A stretch of 64,000 nt of DNA, taken from JBECKS01 sp964557005. GTDB lineage: Bacteria > Pseudomonadota > Gammaproteobacteria > Pseudomonadales > JBECKS01. This document shows, in pieces, positions 34,004-43,600 of this stretch. The position numbers were made by a program, and so were the translations under genes. The stretch lies in NCBI GenBank assembly GCA_964557005.1, contig CAZKYI010000002.1:186001-250000 (forward strand), given 5' to 3'. The notes beneath the pieces are model-generated. The model saw only the letters and a list, made by a program, of their open reading frames with translations, was not told where the DNA came from and did not search any database. Position 1 is the first letter of the stretch, and each line of letters begins with the position of its first letter.

Positions 34004-34568
34004 AGCCTGCTTCCCTGCTGAGTAATTTGAGATCAACGCCAAGCACCTGAGCCGCTTTGAGCCATCTTTGCTCAGGGTCGGTGTTGAACAGTGTGTCGTT
34101 GCAGGCTTCAACATTCAGCCAGGTGTTGTGTGCCATCTCGCTTTCCAGTTGACCAGCCGACCAGCCTGCATAACCGAGTGTCAGCAAAAAGTGTTCGGGA
34201 CCTTTAAGCGCAGCAATATCCATCAGAATATCTTTTGAGCTGGTAAGCACTAACTCTTCATTAACCACTATGGAAGAAGCCCATTTCAGCCCGCCGTCGT
34301 GCAGAATGAAGCCATGATTACTTTGGCAGGGGCCACCGAAAAATACCTGATTCTGATAGGGCTTTGCGTTTTCCTGTGCGGCAGTTTCCATGCCAAGCTC
34401 GCGGGTGAGTGCGTGTATTTCAACAGGCAGGGGTTTATTGACAATCAGCCCCATTGCACCTTCATCGTTATGTTGGCAGATGTACACCAGCGCGTGGTCA
34501 AACACACCATCCACCTGGTCGGGCATGGCAATCAGGAACTGGTTCTGAAAGCTGGAAAACATAGGCAA
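33996..34568 (-). CDS. yqgE: YqgE/AlgH, UPF0301 protein
   Basis: A 190-residue AlgH/UPF0301 protein. NQFLIAMPDQVDGVFDHALV at the N-terminus, GAMGLIVNKPLP, QVFFGGPCQSNHGFILHD and LLTLGYAGWSAGQLESEMA are the conserved blocks of the family. It has been tied to alginate regulation in Pseudomonas, but its biochemical role is unknown. Placement between tonB and yqgF is conserved in gammaproteobacteria. The first and third codons are both Met, so the start is uncertain by two residues. Confidence 0.95.
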   Translation of the reverse strand: MPMFSSFQNQFLIAMPDQVDGVFDHALVYICQHNDEGAMGLIVNKPLPVEIHALTRELGMETAAQENAKPYQNQVFFGGPCQSNHGFILHDGGLKWASSIVVNEELVLTSSKDILMDIAALKGPEHFLLTLGYAGWSAGQLESEMAHNTWLNVEACNDTLFNTDPEQRWLKAAQVLGVDLKLLSREAGFG

Positions 34569-34623
34569 GCCTCAAACGTCATTGGATACAGCATAGTGTT
34601 TATTGGGGCTTATGTGAACAAAC

Positions 34624-35508
34624 TCAAGGATAAGTGCTCATGGCTTTGCGACGAAACTGCCAGGTACGGATAATTTCCAGCGTATCGGTGGTTTCACGCA
34701 TCTTGTGGGTGAAGCGCGAAAAGGGTGCGGCCAGTTTGACACTGTTGATGGCAGCGCGATCCAGCACAGGATTATTAGAGGATTTCAGCAATTCAATGCG
34801 TTCGACGTGGCCATCTTTACGAATCGCCACCAGTAATTGCACCTCACCTTCATAGCCCTGTTGTCTGGCTTCGTGCGGGTAGTATTTGTTACCCATATAT
34901 TCGACTTTTTCACGAAAGGAATGAATGTAGGCGGCATCGTCAGCAGCCTTGGCAGAAACCGAGGTAATCTGTCGGACTTTAGGGCCTTTTGCATAGAGCT
35001 GTTTTTGCTCTGCAAGCCTGGCTTGCAAGCTGGCGATTTCAAGATTCTGTTGCAGCAGTTGCGTCTGGCTGGATTTTTCCAGATGCGGGTGTTCGGTTTT
35101 ATAGCGGGTGGTGTCGGCGTAAATTAAATGCTCGCTCGATTCACTGAGCAAGACCTGCTTGTTTTCAAAGCTGCTGTTGTCGATGACGGTGGGTGTGTTG
35201 AGCTGGATTTCGCGAACGATGTTGTCCTGATAAAGGCTTTTCAGAGGGCTGGCAAGCTGGGCACTTTCATCGAGTGTGCCAGAGCCTTGCTGATGGTGTT
35301 GCGCAAGAAAATCGGCATGTTCTGGTGCTTCATCATTCTTGAATTGCGTCAGCGTCACTTCAATCAATTTGCTGGCGTTATGCTGTGACAGTACATCAAA
35401 ACCGAGGCCGAAAATCACCAGCGCATGTAAACCCAAGGCCATGACGATGGTGAAGCCAAGCCGATCATGGTCATCAACCGCAGGGGATGCAGTAGTGGGT
35501 GATTGCAT
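34624..35508 (-). CDS. tonB3: TonB-family protein (TonB3-like)
   Basis: A 294-residue energy-transducing protein with one N-terminal membrane anchor (IVMALGLHALVIFGLGF, residues about 20-36), a long periplasmic part and a C-terminal TonB domain (GYEGEVQLLVAIRKDGHVER, LDRAAINSVKLAAPFSRF). It lacks the proline-rich spacer of classical TonB; in its place is a coiled-coil-like stretch LQARLAEQKQLYAKG. No exbB/exbD is nearby. In P. aeruginosa the TonB3 homologue at this locus is needed for twitching motility, which fits the neighbouring pil genes. It lies 2 bases after gshB. Confidence 0.88.
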   Translation of the reverse strand: MQSPTTASPAVDDHDRLGFTIVMALGLHALVIFGLGFDVLSQHNASKLIEVTLTQFKNDEAPEHADFLAQHHQQGSGTLDESAQLASPLKSLYQDNIVREIQLNTPTVIDNSSFENKQVLLSESSEHLIYADTTRYKTEHPHLEKSSQTQLLQQNLEIASLQARLAEQKQLYAKGPKVRQITSVSAKAADDAAYIHSFREKVEYMGNKYYPHEARQQGYEGEVQLLVAIRKDGHVERIELLKSSNNPVLDRAAINSVKLAAPFSRFTHKMRETTDTLEIIRTWQFRRKAMSTYP

Positions 35509-35510
35509 GG

Positions 35511-36458
35511 TTAAAGATAGGTGTTTTCCAGATAGTCGAGCAGTTTTCCAGCGATGTCGGTATGGGCATCGCGATCAATCTCGCGGATACAGGTTGGGCT
35601 GGTGACATTGATTTCGGTGAGATAACCGCCAATCACATCCAGCCCCACAAAATCGAGCCCTTTTTCCTTGAGTGTGGGTGCGACTTGCGTGCAAATCCAG
35701 CGCTCCCTTTCAGTCAGGGCTTCGACAACCCCTTTACCGCCTGCGGCCAGATTGCCACGAATATCATAGCCTTGTGGAATTCTCGCAAGCCCAAAGGGAA
35801 CGGGTTCGCCGCCGACCATCAAAATACGTTTATCTCCGGCTTTGATTTCTGGAATATAGCGCTGAATCATGGCGGGTCTGCTGCCATGTGCGGTGAGCGT
35901 CTCGATGATGACTTCGGTATTGCTGCCTTGGTGTTCGACCTTGAAAATGGAAGCACCGCCCATGCCGTCCAGCGGTTTCATAATGGTAACAGGATTGTGT
36001 TCAAGGAATTCAATGAACTGTTTTCTGCTTTGGCTCACCAGCGTCGGTACACAGCAGTGCGGGAAGTGGGTCGCAAAAATCTTTTCGTTGAAATCACGCA
36101 GGCTGGAAGGGCGATTCACCACTTTGGCACCCGCTTTTTCGGCAAGCTCCAGAATGTAGGTGGTGTAGATGAAGTTCATGTCGAAGGGCGGGTCCTTGCG
36201 CATCAGAATCAAATCAAGCTCGCCCAAAGCCAATTCAGAAGCTTCCCCCAGCCGATAATAATCACTTTCATTTTCAAAGACTTGCAAGGGTCTGTACCTT
36301 GCTTTGGCAAGGCCGTTATCGATAAATAAGTCGGCTTGTTCCATGTAATGGATTTCCCAGTTGCGCTTGCTGGCTGCAAACAGCATGGCGAGTGAGCTGT
36401 CTTTTTTGAAATGGATATGCTCAATGGGATCCATGACGATGCCCAGTTTTACCTTCAT
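35511..36458 (-). CDS. gshB: GshB, glutathione synthetase
   Basis: ATP-grasp enzyme joining gamma-glutamylcysteine and glycine to glutathione. The 315-residue length is standard. Blocks: LGIVMDPIEHIHFKKDSSLA at the N-terminus, MRKDPPFDMNFIYTTYIL, the ATP-grasp glycine loop IMKPLDGMGGASIF and GFVGLDVIGGYLTEINVTSP with the metal-binding residues. It is the first gene of the minus-strand run to pyrC', with AGAGAGGAAAAC before its ATG. A 233-base region separates it from the divergent pilG. Confidence 0.98.
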   Translation of the reverse strand: MKVKLGIVMDPIEHIHFKKDSSLAMLFAASKRNWEIHYMEQADLFIDNGLAKARYRPLQVFENESDYYRLGEASELALGELDLILMRKDPPFDMNFIYTTYILELAEKAGAKVVNRPSSLRDFNEKIFATHFPHCCVPTLVSQSRKQFIEFLEHNPVTIMKPLDGMGGASIFKVEHQGSNTEVIIETLTAHGSRPAMIQRYIPEIKAGDKRILMVGGEPVPFGLARIPQGYDIRGNLAAGGKGVVEALTERERWICTQVAPTLKEKGLDFVGLDVIGGYLTEINVTSPTCIREIDRDAHTDIAGKLLDYLENTYL

Positions 36459-36691
36459 GTTTTCCTCTCTCTAAAAATTTGAATGCAGCTTACATCACCG
36501 TTGTGATTTTGTGATACACGGGTGCGTCAAAATCGAAAAGTAGCATAAATACCAAAGACTTATTGGTTTAACTTAAAATATATGTTAAAAAACTCTCGAT
36601 GTTGAAACGGCATAATTTATCGCCGAAAAACGCACAAATTACAAAACTACAAGAACAATAAATTCCACCCCTATCAAGCCAAGGCAATCCG

Positions 36692-37078
36692 ATGGAAGAC
36701 AATTTTGAGAATCTAAAAGTAATGGTGATTGACGATAGTAAAACCATTCGTCGAACCGCCGAAACCCTTCTAACAAAAGCTGGATGTGAAGTGATTACTG
36801 CAACCGATGGCTTTGATGCGCTGGCAAAAATTGCAGATTCCAAACCGGATATTATTTTTATCGACATTATGATGCCGCGCCTCGATGGTTATCAGGCTTG
36901 TGCTTTGATTAAAAACAATAGCACCTTCAAGAATACTCCTGTGATTATGCTGTCCAGTAAAGATGGCTTGTTCGACAAGGCAAAGGGTCGCATCGTAGGT
37001 TCTGATGAATACCTGACCAAACCTTTCAGCAAAGAAGAGTTGCTTGGTGCAATCAAGCAGCATGCTCGAACAGGCTAA
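36692..37078 (+). CDS. pilG: PilG, single-domain response regulator of the Chp pilus system
   Basis: A 128-residue CheY-like receiver that in P. aeruginosa promotes pilus extension and cAMP signalling and is phosphorylated by ChpA. The acidic pocket is VMVIDDSKTIRR, the phospho-acceptor is Asp58 in IIFIDIMMPRLDGY, the switch Ser/Thr is in IMLSSKDG, and the lysine is in YLTKPFSKEEL. It is the first gene of the cluster; the next is pilI, so the usual partner receiver gene pilH is absent from this site. Confidence 0.95.
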   Translation: MEDNFENLKVMVIDDSKTIRRTAETLLTKAGCEVITATDGFDALAKIADSKPDIIFIDIMMPRLDGYQACALIKNNSTFKNTPVIMLSSKDGLFDKAKGRIVGSDEYLTKPFSKEELLGAIKQHARTG

Positions 37079-37105
37079 TCCGTTTAAAACACCCTTGGCC
37101 AGAAT

Positions 37106-37642
37106 ATGAGTGAAATTGCCTACTCAACATTGGTTGAACTGGATGCGCTCAGCAAGCGTCATGCAGCACCGCTGCCATCTAACCAGGAGCTGCAAGCGAC
37201 GTGGAGTGGCATTGGTTTTCGTCTGGGGCCTGTAAAATATGTTGCGCCCATTGATGAAGTATCAGAAATCATCGAAGTCCCCGGTTATACGGTTGTGCCT
37301 GGTGTGAAACCCTGGGTTAAGGGAATTGCGAATGTTCGGGGACGTTTGCTACCCATTATGGATTTAACAAAGTTTCTCAATGCTTCGGGAAAAGAGCGGG
37401 AAGTTAATCGACGCATTATTGTGGTTGATAAAGATGCCATGTACAGCGGGTTGCTGGTAGATGAAGTGTTAGGCATGCAGCATTTTGAAGTAGACAGTTT
37501 TTCCCGACAGATTGAGAGTTGTGGAGAATTGGTAGACCCCTTTGTAGAGGGCGCTTACCTGAAAGAAGAATCCAACTGGCATGTATTCAAAATTTTTGAA
37601 TTGGCTGATGACCCTCAGTTTTTACATGCTTCGCAAGTGTAA
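37106..37642 (+). CDS. pilI: PilI, CheW-like coupling protein
   Basis: A 178-residue CheW-domain adaptor that links the receptor PilJ to the kinase ChpA. Features are GIGFRLGPVKYVAPIDEVSE (strand 1 and 2), GVKPWVKGIANVRGRLLPIM (the typical NVRG loop of CheW) and GLLVDEVLGMQHF. Family members begin with the same charged N-terminal 30 residues. It is followed by pilJ after 36 bases. Confidence 0.94.
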   Translation: MSEIAYSTLVELDALSKRHAAPLPSNQELQATWSGIGFRLGPVKYVAPIDEVSEIIEVPGYTVVPGVKPWVKGIANVRGRLLPIMDLTKFLNASGKEREVNRRIIVVDKDAMYSGLLVDEVLGMQHFEVDSFSRQIESCGELVDPFVEGAYLKEESNWHVFKIFELADDPQFLHASQV

Positions 37643-37678
37643 ATTTTTTTAAAATAATAAAGACATCAGGAATCAGAT

Positions 37679-39697
37679 ATGAATGCGCAATTAGAAGTGG
37701 TTTTTAATTTTATTAAACGACCTGCAAATTTAATTTTAATTCCTGCGGGCTTGGCCGTTGGTTTGGGCGTGCTCAACTTTATCTGGCTTGGTGCGCAAAG
37801 TGAAAAAAATGCGCGCTATGGTTCGCATACTTCCGAGCTTCGGGTTTTGGCGCAGGGTATCTCAAAAAATGCACTGGAAGCGGCAGGCGGTAACGAGGCC
37901 GCTTTCTCGGCTTTAACAGTCAGTCAGAAAGGATTTACCGAGCGTTTTAATCTTCTGCAACATGGTGATGACGGCAGTTCGGTGTTTACTGCAAGTGATC
38001 TGGCACCACTGGCGAGTGTGTGGAAAGAAGTCGATGAAAATGCCAAGGTGCTTGCTGGCAATGAAGATGCAGTGGTTGAGTTCCGTGAAGCCGCAGATGC
38101 GTTCAAGGTGGCGGTGCCAGGCATACAGCGTTCCTACAGCCAGATTGTTGATGCGCTGGTTGATAGTGGTGCAGCCTCTTCACAGGTTGCAGAAGCACAA
38201 AAACAAATCTGGCGTGCCGAGCGTATTGTTACGGGTTCGAGCCAGATTCTTTCAGGTGATGTAGATTCGATGAAGGGAATCGACCAACTGAAAAAAGATA
38301 TTGCCATGTTCAGCCGTATCAATACCGGTTTTTTAAATGGCGATGGGGGTGTGCGCATTACCCGTGTGGCTGATGGCGATGCAAGAACCGAGTTGACCAA
38401 AGTTGCAGGTGATTTTGCAAAATTGAAAGAAGCCTATGATTTGGCGCTTGAAAGTCCGGAACAATTATTTGCTGTTGCCCAGGCTGCGAAATCGATGTTT
38501 GATAATTCACGAAAACTTTTAAATGAAGCCACTATTCTGAATAACACTTTGATTACACGGACAGGTGTCGGTTTGTTTCCATCCAGTATTGCTGGCGCAG
38601 GCTTGTTTGTACTGGCCGCTTTATTGGGTGTTGCCTTTGCATTTTTGACCTTGATGGATGCGAGAAAACGCAGGGAATATGTAGAAGAGGAAAACGCACA
38701 CAATCAGGAAGCGATTATGCGTTTGCTGGATGAGCTGGGTGATTTGGCGGATGGCGACCTGACAGTTCAGGCCACCGTAACAGAAGATTTCACGGGTGCG
38801 ATTGCTGACTCCATCAACTACTCCATCGACCAGATGCGCGAGCTGGTATCGTCGATTAACCAGAGCGCGGTAGAAGTGTCCTCGGCGGCACAGGAAACGC
38901 AGGCCACAGCGATGCACCTTGCGGAAGCTTCCGAGCATCAGGCGCAGGAAATTGCGGGTGCTTCTGCGGCGGTAAATGAAATGGCGGTGTCCATTGACCA
39001 GGTATCTGCCAACGCTGCGGAATCCTCTCAGGTGGCGCAGCGCTCGGTGGAAATCGCTAACAAGGGCGCAGAGGTGGTGCAAAATACCATTCGTGGTATG
39101 GATACCATTCGTGAACAGATTCAGGATACGTCAAAGCGGATCAAGCGTTTGGGTGAATCGTCACAGGAAATTGGAGACATCGTATCGTTGATTAACGACA
39201 TCGCCGACCAAACCAACATTCTCGCTTTGAACGCTGCGATTCAGGCATCTATGGCGGGTGATGCAGGACGTGGTTTCGCGGTGGTAGCGGACGAGGTACA
39301 GCGTCTTGCGGAACGGGCGTCGGCAGCGACCAAGCAGATTGAGGCGCTGGTAAAAACCATTCAGACCGATACCAACGAAGCGGTAATTTCCATGGAAAAT
39401 ACCACATCTGAGGTGGTGAAAGGAGCACGACTCGCCGAGGATGCGGGTGTGTCTCTGGAAGAAATCGAAAGCGTATCTACCAACCTTGCGGATTTGATTC
39501 AGAACATTTCCAACGCTGCGCGACAACAGGCGGCCTCCGCAGGTCATATTTCAAACACCATGAACGTGATTCAGGAAATTACCTCGCAAACTTCAGCGGG
39601 TACTTCGGCAACCGCGAAGTCGATTGGTAACCTGGCCGAGCTTGCGGCGCTGATGCGCAGTTCAGTAGCAGGCTTTAAATTGCCGGATCAAATGTAA
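37679..39697 (+). CDS. pilJ: PilJ, methyl-accepting chemoreceptor of the Chp system
   Basis: A 672-residue receptor with an N-terminal membrane helix (LILIPAGLAVGLGVLNFIWL, about 18-37), a periplasmic sensing domain to about residue 295, a second membrane helix (GAGLFVLAALLGVAFAFLTL, about 307-326), a HAMP-like segment (LLDELGDLADGDLTVQA) and a long cytoplasmic signalling hairpin with tip INDIADQTNILALNAAIQAS. In the tip most receptors have AAIEAA; the AAIQAS seen here is the PilJ version. PilJ senses pilin state at the pole and controls ChpA in surface sensing. Confidence 0.97.
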   Translation: MNAQLEVVFNFIKRPANLILIPAGLAVGLGVLNFIWLGAQSEKNARYGSHTSELRVLAQGISKNALEAAGGNEAAFSALTVSQKGFTERFNLLQHGDDGSSVFTASDLAPLASVWKEVDENAKVLAGNEDAVVEFREAADAFKVAVPGIQRSYSQIVDALVDSGAASSQVAEAQKQIWRAERIVTGSSQILSGDVDSMKGIDQLKKDIAMFSRINTGFLNGDGGVRITRVADGDARTELTKVAGDFAKLKEAYDLALESPEQLFAVAQAAKSMFDNSRKLLNEATILNNTLITRTGVGLFPSSIAGAGLFVLAALLGVAFAFLTLMDARKRREYVEEENAHNQEAIMRLLDELGDLADGDLTVQATVTEDFTGAIADSINYSIDQMRELVSSINQSAVEVSSAAQETQATAMHLAEASEHQAQEIAGASAAVNEMAVSIDQVSANAAESSQVAQRSVEIANKGAEVVQNTIRGMDTIREQIQDTSKRIKRLGESSQEIGDIVSLINDIADQTNILALNAAIQASMAGDAGRGFAVVADEVQRLAERASAATKQIEALVKTIQTDTNEAVISMENTTSEVVKGARLAEDAGVSLEEIESVSTNLADLIQNISNAARQQAASAGHISNTMNVIQEITSQTSAGTSATAKSIGNLAELAALMRSSVAGFKLPDQM

Positions 39698-39744
39698 GGT
39701 TGCTTGCATTGTCCGATGTCACTGACTTGTTAAGGGTGTGACAG

Positions 39745-40617
39745 GTGAACATAGCCCAAATGAAAAACTGGTCGATTCAATCCTCACAGGAGCTTAGTGA
39801 TGAACAGTTCAGGGAATGGAAGTTACTGGTAGAAGAAAAGACCGGCATGTTGTTGCCTGATCATCGCAAGACCTTTCTGCAAAGCTCGCTCAATATTCGC
39901 ATGCGTGAAATCGGCTGTGAAAGTTACGATGAATACTTTCAAAAACTGGCGACGGGTATGTCGGGCAAGGTTGAATGGGCGGTTCTGGTGGATCGCCTCA
40001 CGGTACACGAGACGCATTTCTTTCGCCATCCGGAATCATTTGATTTGGTCAGAAACTATTTGCGCCGTCTGATAAGCAACAGAGCCAAACAGGGCAAACC
40101 TGTCAATATCTGGAGTGTGGGTTGCTCAACAGGCGAAGAACCCTATTCTCTGGCAATCCTGATGGAAGAGTTGTTAAAAGAATTACAGGTGGAATTGTTC
40201 TACGGCATTACCGCAACAGACATTAGCCTCCCTGCACTTTCAACGGCGCGTGCCGGAAAATATACTGATCGCAGATTGTCCGGTTTGAGCGAACGTCAAC
40301 TGGATACCATATTCGACAAGCTGGATAACAAAACCTGGCAGGTGAAGCAGAAATATAAAGACAGAATATGTTTCGCCCGTGTGAATCTGCTTGATTTGCA
40401 AGAAGCACCGATTGACAGGGTTGATGTGTTGTTTTGCCAGAATGTGTTGATTTATTTTCAGAAACAACGCAAGCACGAGATTGTGCAGGAATTGAGTGAA
40501 AGTCTGGAGTCGGGTGGTTTGATGGTGTTAGGGCTTGGTGATGTGACCGATTGGTGTCCAACCGGTATGCGTCGGGTCAAGGCACCTGAGGTGCTCGCTT
40601 TCACCAAAAACATATGA
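39745..40617 (+). CDS. pilK: PilK, CheR-type receptor methyltransferase
   Basis: SAM-dependent glutamate methyltransferase predicted to methylate PilJ, 290 residues. The N-terminal helical CheR domain has FREWKLLVEEKTGMLLPDHR, the SAM motif is VNIWSVGCSTGEEPYSLAIL, and RVDVLFCQNVLIYF is the catalytic-domain motif. FFRHPESFDLV is the conserved substrate-side loop. The GTG at 39745 is preceded by AAGGG at eight bases. It lies between pilJ and chpA. Confidence 0.94.
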   Translation: MNIAQMKNWSIQSSQELSDEQFREWKLLVEEKTGMLLPDHRKTFLQSSLNIRMREIGCESYDEYFQKLATGMSGKVEWAVLVDRLTVHETHFFRHPESFDLVRNYLRRLISNRAKQGKPVNIWSVGCSTGEEPYSLAILMEELLKELQVELFYGITATDISLPALSTARAGKYTDRRLSGLSERQLDTIFDKLDNKTWQVKQKYKDRICFARVNLLDLQEAPIDRVDVLFCQNVLIYFQKQRKHEIVQELSESLESGGLMVLGLGDVTDWCPTGMRRVKAPEVLAFTKNI

Positions 40618-40654
40618 AAAAACAAAAAGAACTGCGGTTCCTGGGAACATAACC

Positions 40655-43600
40655 ATGAGCGAAAACACTGATTTTTCTGCCCTTGAATGGGTAAAAGGAG
40701 AAATAAGCGAATCGCTGCGTCAGGCGCAACATGCGCTTGAGGCTTACGTAGCCAATCCCAAGGATTCAACCAAGATGCAGTTTTGTATCACACACCTGCA
40801 TCAGGTGTGGGGAACTTTACAAATGGTGGAGCTTGAGGGCGCCACCTTGTTTGCATTGGAAATGGAGCAGCTTGCGCAAGCGATTCTCGATGCAAAAGTA
40901 CCCAGAGCGAATGAAGCACAGGAAGTGTTGATGCAGGCTTTCCTGCAATTACCCACCTATCTTGATCATCTTGCATCAGGCAGCAAGGACATGCCGGTTG
41001 TGTTACTGCCTGTACTTAATGATTTGCGTTCCACGCGTGGCGAAAATCTGTTGTCAGAGACAGCCATGTTCAATCCCGACCTCAAAGCGGGGCACAGGAT
41101 TGCAGCGCAACGTGAAGAAAGTCAGGTGAGTGATCTGGAAGATCAATTACAAAAACTGCGCAGTGCGTATCAGAAATCTCTGGTGTCAGTGCTTCAAGGT
41201 GAAGCACTGGAAAAAAATATTGAATACATGGGCAAGATTCTTGCTCGCCTGCAAAAGTTATCTGGCAAGAGCCAACTCAGCCATTTGTGGTGGATGGGCG
41301 GCGCGATGCTCGATGGCTTGCTCAATGGTTCGATTGAGTTCAGCAAGTCGGTTAGCAGTTTGCTGGGTGCGATTGATCGACAAATAAAAATTTTGGTAGA
41401 TGATCATAAAAAAGCACTCGCTGGCGAAGTTTCCAGTGAACTGGCTAAAAATATTCTCTACTACGTTGCAGGGGGTGAGCCGACCACCAAACGCATCGAA
41501 GGTGTACAGAAAGCCTACCGATTATCGACAGCCTTGCCTGCTGAAGTCAGGGTAGAACAATCACAGCAAAGCAGAAGAGGTTTGGTTAACGAGGCGATTA
41601 TCGCTGCGGTAAAAGTGCTGGTTGAAGACTTGCTCAACATCAACGAGGTACTTGACCTTGTTGTTAGAAGTAAGGGCAAGGAAGATGCGCGCCTGGAAGA
41701 ACTGTTGCCAGTTGTGAAATCGGCCGCTGGCGCCTTGCATGTGCTTGCGCTCAAAGAGCCGCGAGACATCATGGCCGCGCAATACAAGATTATTAAAGCG
41801 TGCTCAGCAGGTAAGGTTGCAGACATCAAATCAGAATTGATGGGCGTTGCAGGCCAGTTACTGGCGGTGGAATCCAATCTCAATGATATTGCCAAGCATG
41901 GATTATCCGGTCGTATTCTGATTGGTGAAATTGGCAACAAAGAAAAAGTTTCCAGTGATCAACTGGGTGTAGCACAAAAAGCCTTGCTCAATGAAGCGAT
42001 TGTGAGTCTGGAAACAGTCAAAGAATTGTTTGCAGCGGTATTGGCTTCGAGTTGGGATCATGCCGTGCTACAGGAAGCGATTGCACATCTGAAATCACTG
42101 GCGGGCAGTTTGAAAATTATTCCTCTGCCTTTGGCCAGTGAAGTGCTTGAGAAGAGCGCTGCTTATATCAAGGAACGCCTGCTGACATTGGATGCTGCAC
42201 CGAATGCCAAAGAGTTGGAAACTTTTGCCGATGTGCTTTCAAGTGTCGATTATTTTCTGGAAAAACTGCGCACCGATTCGCGCTCCGACGACAAGGCACT
42301 GTTTATTGGTAGCGAGCGTCTGGCAAGCCTTGGTTTTGCGCTGGGTGATACCAGCAATCTGGCCAGCGTCACTGCGACCGTGGTTGAGATACAGGAACAG
42401 GAAGAGCTGTCCGAAATTCTGTCTGATGAACACGAACAACAAATGCGTGCGGAGGCGGAACAGGCAGAAGCCAAAGCAGTTGATACCTTTGAGGAAACTG
42501 TAGTAGCAGATGAACTTATCGTCGAACAGGTTCAGCAAGTGGTTGTTACGCAAGCCGATGACGATGAGGTGATTGATAATGAAATCATCGAAATTTTTAT
42601 AGAAGAAGTTGGCGAAGTTCAGCAAACGCTCAACGAGTTTCTTCCGCAATGGCAAGCCAATACCGACGATGAACCTGCGCTCGCCGAAGTGCGCAGAGCT
42701 TTCCATACCTTGAAAGGTAGCGGGCGAATGGTGGGTGCCACCGCTTTGGGCGAGATGGCGTGGAGCATTGAAAACATGCTTAACCGTGTAATCGACAGGA
42801 CAATTCGGGTTGATGTGTCTGTGGTTCAGACGGTTACCGAGACGATTGATACGGTTCCAGAATTACTTGAATTATTCAAACAAGGCAGGAATGAAACGAC
42901 AGCACGCGCCGATGAAATTGCTGCTCGTGCCGAAAAACTTTCCAAAGGCGAATCTGTAGAAGCGGTAGTTGTCGAAGCATTGGTCAGTGAAGAAGTGCCA
43001 GTTCTTGAAACGCTTGAACAGGCAAGCGTTATTGAAGAAGCAGAAGAAATCATTGAAGAAATTGAAGAAACAGAAATTCCTCAACCTGAATACGATATGG
43101 AAATTATCGAAATTTTCAGCCAGGAAGCATTGGGGCATACCGAATTTCTGGCAGGGTTTATTGCAGAATGCAGAGACAAGGTTGGCCCTTGGGTATTAAG
43201 TGATGATGTGTTGCGCGTTATGCACACCCTGAAAGGCTGCGCCAATATGGCAGCCGTACAACCCGTTGCACCAGTAATTACCAAAACAGAAAATTTCATC
43301 AAGGAATTACGCTTACAAGATAAAAAAGCCAATGAGGATGTGATTAACCTCATGGACGAAGCCATTCAACTCACCAACGGTGTGATTGAAGAATTACCGA
43401 AAGTCAGCAGGGAAAAATTTGCAAAGGCAGATGATATTCTGCGCACTCTTGTGCATCTCAATGACACCTTGCTGAGTGTGGAAGCGACAGAGCTTGATGG
43501 AGATTCTGGTAAGCAAGCGCGCATAGACAGCTTTTTGAAATTTGCCTTTGATACCATTTTCGATGGTGAGGATTATTTAGGCGAATATCTTGATGCACAA

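Noticed and set aside
34004..34114. N-terminal extension of YqgF to 34114.
   Set aside because: It lies wholly within yqgE in another frame; the TTG at 34003 gives normal length and an overlapping stop-start.
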